A stretch of 64,000 nt of DNA, taken from Aestuariibacter sp. A3R04. GTDB lineage: Bacteria > Pseudomonadota > Gammaproteobacteria > Enterobacterales > Alteromonadaceae. Below, piece after piece: positions 58,675 through 64,000 of this stretch (position 1 is its first letter; every line of letters begins with the position of its first letter). The position numbers were made by a program, and so were the translations under genes. The stretch spans positions 866,617 through 930,616 of the forward strand of contig NZ_JAHKQR010000003.1 of NCBI RefSeq assembly GCF_018860805.1. The letters are read 5' to 3'. The notes beneath the pieces are model-generated. The model was not told the DNA's origin. It searched no databases and worked only from the letters and a program-made list of their open reading frames with translations.

Positions 58675-61485
58675 CTACAAAGATTCTAAAAGCTTAGCGG
58701 CTTGTGCCTTACCGTTAAATTCTTTGTCGGTGCCTGCAGCTATTTCCAGATGTTCTTTTGCTTCTTTTTCATTTCCCATCTGTAACAGGGTGTAACCTAA
58801 ATGAAAGCGTAGCTTAGGATTAGTGGCTTGCCTGCTGAAAGCCCGTCGAAGCATCTCAAGACTTTCCTGGTATTTGCCTTCGTGAGCAAGTACCCAGCCA
58901 TAGGTGTCGAGGATTTCAGGATCACTAGGGTTGAGGTCAACAGCTTCAGAAATCCACTGTGAGGCCTGCATAGTGTTGGTTTGTGCAGACATCTCTGCCA
59001 GTCGGTTTAGCACTTTGGACTTATTTAACACGTTAGGCATCTCAGACAGCTTGGTGTAGATAGGTACAGACTTCGCAAACTCTCGATTATTGTAAAAGTA
59101 CTGTGCGAGCAGATTCGCTGGGAGTAAATACTCAGGTGTTGATTTCATCAACCCTTTGGCAATATTTATAAACCCGTCCGGATTGTTTCCGCGTTCGGCC
59201 ATTTTATATGCAGCCAGCAGTGGCTGGGCAAAAGCAGGGGCCAGAGTTGTCGATCGCTCATAAGCTTGCGCAGCTTTAACATAATTGCCCGTGCTTTCTG
59301 CAAGCAGTCCAGCAACATACCAAAAATCAGGATTGTTTTGATTCTTGTCTATGCGCGAAGCAATGGTTTGCGCTGCCTCGCTGACGTTGCCCATCGCAAT
59401 TTGTAACTTTGCCGTATGTAGCGCAAGATCATTGTCGTACGGAGTAATAGATCGCGCTTGCTTAAAACTAGTTAATGCCTCATCTGGACGCCCAAGTTTA
59501 ATAAGCAAGTTGCCGTATTTTGTCAGCAGGCGGGGTTTCTCCTGAATGTGTTCATGGGCCAGAACCAATGCTTGTTCGGCCTCGTCTATTCTTTCCATGT
59601 TCACCAGGATATTAGCTTTTTGAAGCAAAAATGCGGGGTTATCAAAATCTTCTTTTAACAGTTTATCTAATTGATATAGTGCGCCGCTTAAGTCTCCCTG
59701 ATTCGCCCGAATCTGAACTAACTTAACTCTGGCTTCCTGGTTACGAGGCATCAGTGCAAGCACGTTGTTGTAGATGTTAATAGCGGTATTAACATCACCT
59801 TTGACCAAGGTGTTCTGTGCTTTTAAGAGTTGGGATGGAATGTGTCTTGGTACTTGCTCTAAGAGTGCGTTTAACAGTGAAAGCGATGCGTCAATATTGC
59901 CAGTTTTTGCCTCTAGAGAAGCGAGATTGAAGCGGGCGGAAAAGCTTTCCGGATTTAGTTCGAGTGCTTTTTCTAAACCTTTCCGCGCCTTATCATAGCT
60001 ATCTTCTTGCAAATTGAGTGATGCCTTGAAGTTATACACATCTGCTTTTTCGGGAAAAATACTAATTAATGCATCTACGGCTTTGTGGGCATCGTCAAAT
60101 TGTCCGAAACGCATTTTCATTGATGCATAAGTAAACAAAAATGTGGGGTTTAATTGTTGCGCACTAAAGTTGTCATCCAGTAGCTTAAGGGCTTGTTCTT
60201 CCTGGCCCCTCACTGTCATCAGCTTTATTTTAAACAACTGTACTTGAAGCGTGTCGGGATAGCGAGATTCGAGTATGCGCGTCAGGCTGTCTGCTCTAAA
60301 GCTCTTATTTTGTTCAATGAGTAAATCTCCCAGTAAAAGGGAAGCACTTAAATCGCCAAGGATAATAGATTGTTTTTGTTCGAGCAAAGACAATGCCAGC
60401 TTCGGTCGTTGAGTAGAAATATAGGCTTTGGCGAGTAATTTTGTCGCCTGTAAATCGTCGGGAACTTTCCCTAAATAGCGCTCGAAATCGCCTACGGCCT
60501 TTTCAATGTTGCCGTTAAAGTATGCGGTTAGGCCACTGATATAAATAAGCAGTGGCTGCGATTCAACAACATCCGGGGGGAGTTCAGATAAAGTGTTACC
60601 CAGCTTTTGAATTTCGCCGCTGTTTGGGGTGATGGTATTTTCCTGAGTCATCAGCCAATTGTTGAGTAAAATCGCCAAGGGGTCGTCAGGCGTGCGTTGC
60701 ATAATCTCATCGACGTATTTGCGAGCACTGGCAAAGTCATCCCTGGCAATATAAATATTTACCAGGTTTCTCAGGGCAATAGGGTCATCTGCATTTATTG
60801 ATAATGCCTTTTTGAACAATGTTATGGCTTGGTCAACATTCTTTTCTCTGTAGGCTAGCTGGGCGGTTAGTCGCCACAGCGTGGCATTTTCCTGGTTAAT
60901 GTCGCCTGATTTCTTGAGCAGTGTTCTCGCTTCTTCCAATTCATTGTTTTGCAGCGCCATAGCGGCCAGACCGTTGTACGCAGCTTCATTGTTAAACGGC
61001 AGGTCAAGCATGCTTTCATAAGCCGCTTTAGTGCATGCTTTGTCATTCAGTTTGTTACAGGCGGTGGCCCGTATCTGAAGCCACGCCGATTTTTGCTTCG
61101 CGCCCAGTCTCTTATAATCGGTAAACTCAACAATTTCGGTAAAGTGGTTCATGAATAACCATGCTGTGCCAAGAGGCTCAGCAACGAGGTTCAGGTCTGC
61201 TCCCATTTCTATGGATTCGGAAAATTCCAGTTCCGCAGCTCTTACATAGCCGTTTTGTAGCAGTAAGCGGCCCATCAAAATTTTAGCAGTAAGGTTTTGA
61301 GGATCCTTCTGCAGGCTGTTTTTCAGGTGCACAAATGCTGTTTCGTAGTCGTCATTATTATATGCGGCAAGGGCTTTCTCATAATCGCCGAAAGTGTTTG
61401 CAAATGCGGCCGCACAGATGACAAAGAAGGCGGTACTGAGTACTGCTTTACGAAAAAACGCATGTAAGAATCGTTGAATGTTCAT
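58675..61485 (-). CDS. prsT: PrsT-like TPR protein of the PEP-CTERM/exosortase system
   Basis: 936 aa from ATG 61485, with AGG 8 nt upstream; the GTG at 61494 is less likely. An N-terminal signal sequence (about residues 1-29, ending AAAFA) is followed by about 20 TPR units over the rest (for example YEKALAAYNNDDYETAFVHL and AKLLAKAYISTQRPKLALSLL). This length and layout match the PrsT family found with exosortase XrtA. A proper lipobox is not seen, though family members are often lipoproteins. It is convergent with clpB and 86 nt downstream of a PEP-CTERM gene. Confidence 0.85.
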   Translation of the reverse strand: MNIQRFLHAFFRKAVLSTAFFVICAAAFANTFGDYEKALAAYNNDDYETAFVHLKNSLQKDPQNLTAKILMGRLLLQNGYVRAAELEFSESIEMGADLNLVAEPLGTAWLFMNHFTEIVEFTDYKRLGAKQKSAWLQIRATACNKLNDKACTKAAYESMLDLPFNNEAAYNGLAAMALQNNELEEARTLLKKSGDINQENATLWRLTAQLAYREKNVDQAITLFKKALSINADDPIALRNLVNIYIARDDFASARKYVDEIMQRTPDDPLAILLNNWLMTQENTITPNSGEIQKLGNTLSELPPDVVESQPLLIYISGLTAYFNGNIEKAVGDFERYLGKVPDDLQATKLLAKAYISTQRPKLALSLLEQKQSIILGDLSASLLLGDLLIEQNKSFRADSLTRILESRYPDTLQVQLFKIKLMTVRGQEEQALKLLDDNFSAQQLNPTFLFTYASMKMRFGQFDDAHKAVDALISIFPEKADVYNFKASLNLQEDSYDKARKGLEKALELNPESFSARFNLASLEAKTGNIDASLSLLNALLEQVPRHIPSQLLKAQNTLVKGDVNTAINIYNNVLALMPRNQEARVKLVQIRANQGDLSGALYQLDKLLKEDFDNPAFLLQKANILVNMERIDEAEQALVLAHEHIQEKPRLLTKYGNLLIKLGRPDEALTSFKQARSITPYDNDLALHTAKLQIAMGNVSEAAQTIASRIDKNQNNPDFWYVAGLLAESTGNYVKAAQAYERSTTLAPAFAQPLLAAYKMAERGNNPDGFINIAKGLMKSTPEYLLPANLLAQYFYNNREFAKSVPIYTKLSEMPNVLNKSKVLNRLAEMSAQTNTMQASQWISEAVDLNPSDPEILDTYGWVLAHEGKYQESLEMLRRAFSRQATNPKLRFHLGYTLLQMGNEKEAKEHLEIAAGTDKEFNGKAQAAKLLESL

Positions 61486-61511
61486 ATATAACACCTGAAT
61501 ACTGCGAAGAG

Positions 61512-61536
61512 AAAAAAGGTGGCTATTGCCACCTTT
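61512..61536 (-). terminator. Terminator of the PEP-CTERM gene
   Basis: AAAGGTGGC (61515-61523) and GCCACCTTT (61528-61536) pair around TATT; on the - strand the stem is followed by a T6 run. It lies between the PEP-CTERM stop at 61572 and the prsT-like start at 61485. Confidence 0.85.
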
Positions 61537-61571
61537 AATATTACAGATCTTTTTGTTCGAGGCCTATCAGA

Positions 61572-62465
61572 TTAAGCTTTCCGCTTTCTGCGCCACATCG
61601 CCAGTGCGCCACCCATAAATAACATGGCGAATGTACCTGGTTCGGTTACTGCAGTTGGCGGCTTGCCCTTCGTATTGAAGCCAATACTCGCGAGCTTGAA
61701 TCCGTCATCGAACATTTTATGGCCGATATCACCGAATACCGTGTTATACGCACCAATAATCCAATATTGTGAGTAGATGTTTTCTAACTCAACCATCGCT
61801 AGGTGGTCATCGTCGCAGTTAAGTACGTCGAAAGAACCGACAGCCATGGCATCGCCAGCTACGTCACTCCATGTATTTGACCCTGACTCAAGCATGGAGG
61901 TATCGTTAAGTGCAGCAACGGAAACCTGGGTGTCATCGTCTTTCCACAACCAACTGAATGTTGCGCCTGTAACATTGACCGCTTCGTCGAAAGAAATCAG
62001 AACATAGTCATAATCGGTATCAATTTGATATTCGTAGGTACCGTTTTTCCAGACCCAGCCTTCCTCTTTTTCATTATCAACCGAGTGGTCCGGGGAGTGC
62101 TTTGCTGTCTCATCTTCGTTTACAACACCGTAACCCTGACCGTACTTTTTCAGTTTGGCTTCTTCGATGTTCAAATCAGATACGACATCGTATCCATAAT
62201 GTGTACCTGTTTTTTCCCATCCTTTTGTATCAGAATATGCTGATGCATTAATGGTTACGCCGTCAACTTCTGCATTGGTGATACCGTCGCTCGCGAGGCT
62301 ATACATTAAATCGTCACCAAAGTAGTCAGTTGCGTTACAACCGCTGCCAGTGTTACTTCCAGTACCGCAACCTCCATGCCAGCCTCCGCCAGTAGCAAAA
62401 GCTGGGGTGCTCAGTACGCCAGCAGCAGCCAATGCGGTGACTAAAGCGATTTTACTTATTTTCAT
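61572..62465 (-). CDS. Secreted PEP-CTERM sorting-signal protein
   Basis: 297 aa from ATG 62465, with AAGGGG about 9 nt upstream; a start at 62507 adds 14 residues before the signal. A signal peptide (about 1-24, ending AFA) is followed by a Gly/Cys-rich stretch (GGGWHGGCGTGSNTGSGC), a unique acidic middle, and a C-terminal tail VTEPGTFAMLFMGGALAMWRRKRKA: a TEP variant of the PEP motif, a hydrophobic helix and a basic end. These are exosortase targets, usually processed and sent to the exterior. The binding role of the middle part is unknown. No exosortase is in the window. Confidence 0.85.
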   Translation of the reverse strand: MKISKIALVTALAAAGVLSTPAFATGGGWHGGCGTGSNTGSGCNATDYFGDDLMYSLASDGITNAEVDGVTINASAYSDTKGWEKTGTHYGYDVVSDLNIEEAKLKKYGQGYGVVNEDETAKHSPDHSVDNEKEEGWVWKNGTYEYQIDTDYDYVLISFDEAVNVTGATFSWLWKDDDTQVSVAALNDTSMLESGSNTWSDVAGDAMAVGSFDVLNCDDDHLAMVELENIYSQYWIIGAYNTVFGDIGHKMFDDGFKLASIGFNTKGKPPTAVTEPGTFAMLFMGGALAMWRRKRKA

Positions 62466-62850
62466 CTTGTGAACCCCTTTTATACCTCGTTTACATACCT
62501 CAATCATTGTTATGCATAAAACGCGCCATAATTTAATTTTATGATTTTAAAGGTAAATATGCCTCTTTGGGATTGTGTAAGTATTAATGCGTAAAATTTA
62601 CTGACATCAAACTAAAGTTTATATCTTGAAAAAAATATAATAATAACAGTGCCTTATTGTAATGCTTATAAATTCACTTTTAAGTATGTTTTATTATACA
62701 GTTGCGCGCTGTAACCTATTGCGGACTGAATAGTTAGTGACTATCGCAATGTAGAGCTACTTACATGGGAAATATGTTGACACGATTCCACCGTGCTTGT
62801 GTGGTATATCTGTGAAATAATAGTGCTAGTGCAAAAGATGAAGAGGTCTT
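62466..62850. other. AT-rich intergenic region between the PEP-CTERM gene and pssA
   Basis: About 385 bp without a gene, holding the promoters of two divergent genes. It is AT-rich, with an AAAAAAATATAATAATAACA stretch near 62630. A TTGACA at 62777-62782 has no good -10 at 16 to 18 nt (TGTGGT at 17). No repeat, RNA gene or sigma-54 site was recognised. Confidence 0.6.
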
Positions 62851-63687
62851 ATGACAGATACGAAAAGAAAGGGGATCTATTTACTGCCCAATTTGTTAAC
62901 CACTGCAGGGTTATTTTCAGGCTTTTACGCTGTTGTCGCATCTATGAATGGTAGTTTTGAGGCTGCGGCAGTTGCTGTTTTCGTTGCAATGATATTTGAC
63001 GGGCTTGATGGAAGGGCAGCAAGACTGACAAATACACAAAGCGCGTTTGGTGCTGAATATGACTCTATGGCTGATATGGTGTCTTTTGGTGTTGCGCCAG
63101 CCCTGGTGGCTTACAACTGGGGGTTAAGTGAGCTTGGTAAGTTGGGCTGGTTAGCCGCCTTCATATACGTTGCAGGTGCGGCGTTGCGACTGGCTCGTTT
63201 TAACACACAAGTAGGTATTGCAGATAAGCGTTTCTTTCAAGGTCTAGCCAGTCCGGCTGCTGCTGCAGTAGTGGCAGGTTTAGTATGGGTAGGTGTGGAA
63301 TACGGTATTCAAGGAAATGATTACGGCATCGTTGTGGCTTTGGTAACGGGTGCTGCTGGTTTACTTATGGTGAGTAACTTTAAATATAATTCGTTTAAAG
63401 AAGTCAACTGGCATGGCAAAGTACCGTTTGTGGCCTTGCTAATTATCATGCTTATTTTCGTGGTGGTTGCAACAGAACCCGCCCTTGTATTGTTTCTCGT
63501 ATTTGCAATGTACGCATTGGCCGGACCTATTAATACATTTAGAACAGTAGATAAGGTGACGTTACAAGATGTCGTGGGTGACCATGAAGAAAAAGACGCT
63601 GACTTTTCCCCTGAGACAACTACAACAGCTAATGCCCACACTGATAAAGTTAAGGTAAAAGAGGCTGATGACCAAGCAAATCGGTGA
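62851..63687 (+). CDS. pssA: CDP-diacylglycerol-serine O-phosphatidyltransferase PssA
   Basis: 278 aa. The CDP-alcohol phosphotransferase motif DGLDGRAARLTNTQSAFGAEYDSMAD is complete (D-G-x2-A-R-x8-G-x3-D-x3-D). Several membrane helices are present and the tail of about 40 residues is hydrophilic and acidic. It makes phosphatidylserine, the precursor of phosphatidylethanolamine. This is the membrane-integral type, unlike the E. coli phospholipase D-like PssA. A terminator follows. Confidence 0.94.
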   Translation: MTDTKRKGIYLLPNLLTTAGLFSGFYAVVASMNGSFEAAAVAVFVAMIFDGLDGRAARLTNTQSAFGAEYDSMADMVSFGVAPALVAYNWGLSELGKLGWLAAFIYVAGAALRLARFNTQVGIADKRFFQGLASPAAAAVVAGLVWVGVEYGIQGNDYGIVVALVTGAAGLLMVSNFKYNSFKEVNWHGKVPFVALLIIMLIFVVVATEPALVLFLVFAMYALAGPINTFRTVDKVTLQDVVGDHEEKDADFSPETTTTANAHTDKVKVKEADDQANR

Positions 63688-63750
63688 GCGATTGCGGGCC
63701 CATTAGCCTCAAGTTTGATTGGGCAGCACGAGAAGTAAACGATTTGATTG

Positions 63751-63779
63751 AAAAACGACCTTTAAGGTCGTTTTTTTTT
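63751..63779 (+). terminator. Terminator of pssA
   Basis: ACGACC (63755-63760) and GGTCGT (63766-63771) pair around TTTAA, with A4 before and T9 after. Confidence 0.92.
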
Positions 63780-63798
63780 ATGTTTTCATAAATAAGGG

Positions 63799-63826
63799 TT
63801 GACCCGAAAACTCATATGCGTAAAAT
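63799..63826 (+). promoter_or_regulatory. Upstream rrn-type promoter
   Basis: TTGACC (63799-63804), 16 nt, TAAAAT (63821-63826), then a GC-rich GCGCCTCC stretch such as stringent-controlled promoters carry. Confidence 0.6.
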
Positions 63827-63913
63827 GCGCCTCCTCGGTTTGGAGAGGTCAGTCAACTTCGACGAAACGAGTTTTGAAAATCAATTTTGTGAACAAAAAA
63901 TTCAAAAAAATGA

Positions 63914-63941
63914 TTGACAAAAAATGGATGCAAAGTATCAT
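63914..63941 (+). promoter_or_regulatory. Second rrn-type promoter with an A-tract UP element
   Basis: TTGACA (63914-63919), 16 nt, TATCAT (63936-63941), then ACGCATCCCGC. An A-rich stretch (AAAAAATTCAAAAAAATGA) lies just upstream and resembles an UP element. Confidence 0.7.
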
Positions 63942-63983
63942 ACGCATCCCGCTTAAGACAGCTTGTAGCAAGGCTTAGGCAAA

Positions 63984-63996
63984 TGTTCTTTAACAA
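63984..63996 (+). promoter_or_regulatory. boxA antitermination site of an rRNA leader
   Basis: TGTTCTTTAACAA differs by one base from the E. coli rrn boxA TGCTCTTTAACAA, the site bound by NusB-NusE. It lies 43 nt past the -10 of the second promoter, so an rRNA operon probably begins just beyond the window. Confidence 0.75.
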
Positions 63997-64000
63997 TTTA

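Larger units (their letters stand above)
63688..64000 (+). other. Downstream of pssA: terminator, two promoters and start of an rRNA leader
   Basis: This 313-bp stretch has no coding sequence. It holds the pssA terminator, two tandem sigma-70 promoters with GC-rich discriminators, and a boxA sequence at the end of the window. That is the layout of an rrn operon promoter region. The 16S gene itself would start after base 64000. Confidence 0.7.

Noticed and set aside
62777..62810. TTGACA as a pssA promoter
   Set aside because: No -10 of good quality lies 16 to 18 nt after it; TATATC is 22 nt away.

Overview
The window is a gene-dense chromosomal segment of a gammaproteobacterium, most probably a marine member of the Alteromonadaceae (Alteromonas and relatives). 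Four things point there: sodium-type flagellar stator genes pomA-pomB downstream of dxs-ispA-xseB, the rpoE-rseABC-lepA-lepB-rnc-era block, long PilZ proteins beside serB and radA, and PEP-CTERM/PrsT genes. The genus is inferred from gene order and protein likeness only. I saw no insertion sequence, prophage, CRISPR array, tRNA or pseudogene.

Region by region. (1) 1-10124 is almost entirely type IV pilus minor-pilin genes: a standard pilV(partial)-pilW-pilX-pilY1-pilE set on the + strand, then a second, diverged set on the - strand in the order FimT/GspH-like, PilW-like, PilX-like, PilV-like, with a PilE-like and another FimT-like gene beside it. (2) 10373-15808: glnB, slyD, ygfZ, sdhE, a ygfX-like gene, a MaoC-fold gene and nadB. 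(3) 16018-23957: the sigma-E envelope stress operon rpoE-rseABC with a recognisable autoregulatory promoter, then lepA-lepB-rnc-era and pdxH. (4) 23967-31011: a TatD-family nuclease, ytjB/serB, a double-PilZ protein, radA and a small PilZ protein. (5) 31131-35493: ettA, an isolated lpxD, glyA. (6) 35574-44644: nrdR-ribD-ribE-ribBA-ribH-nusB-thiL-pgpA, convergent with dxs-ispA-xseB. (7) 44940-46636: pomA-pomB. (8) 46673-53227: a five-gene lipid-modification operon (NTF2-like, SDR, FAD oxidoreductase, DUF1365, CFA-like methyltransferase) beside an ECF sigma factor and ChrR-type anti-sigma factor. A TGATCC -35 element precedes the operon, as expected for a singlet-oxygen type ECF/ChrR regulon. 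(9) 53253-58627: bamD, rluD, pgeF, clpB. (10) 58675-63687: a PrsT-like TPR protein, a PEP-CTERM protein and pssA. The window ends in what looks like the promoter and boxA leader of an rRNA operon.

Four observations stand out. The PilY1 has a duplicated beta-sandwich-like domain inserted inside its von Willebrand A domain. The second minor-pilin cassette has the gene-type order of E. coli ppdA-ppdB-ygdB-ppdC and several members lack Glu5. The CFA-like enzyme of the ECF/ChrR cluster lacks two of the residues that bind bicarbonate in real cyclopropane synthases, so it probably catalyses another fatty-acid methylation. The lpxD gene is alone, away from its usual cluster. All functional calls rest on reading the translated sequence and remembered family motifs; no database search was run.
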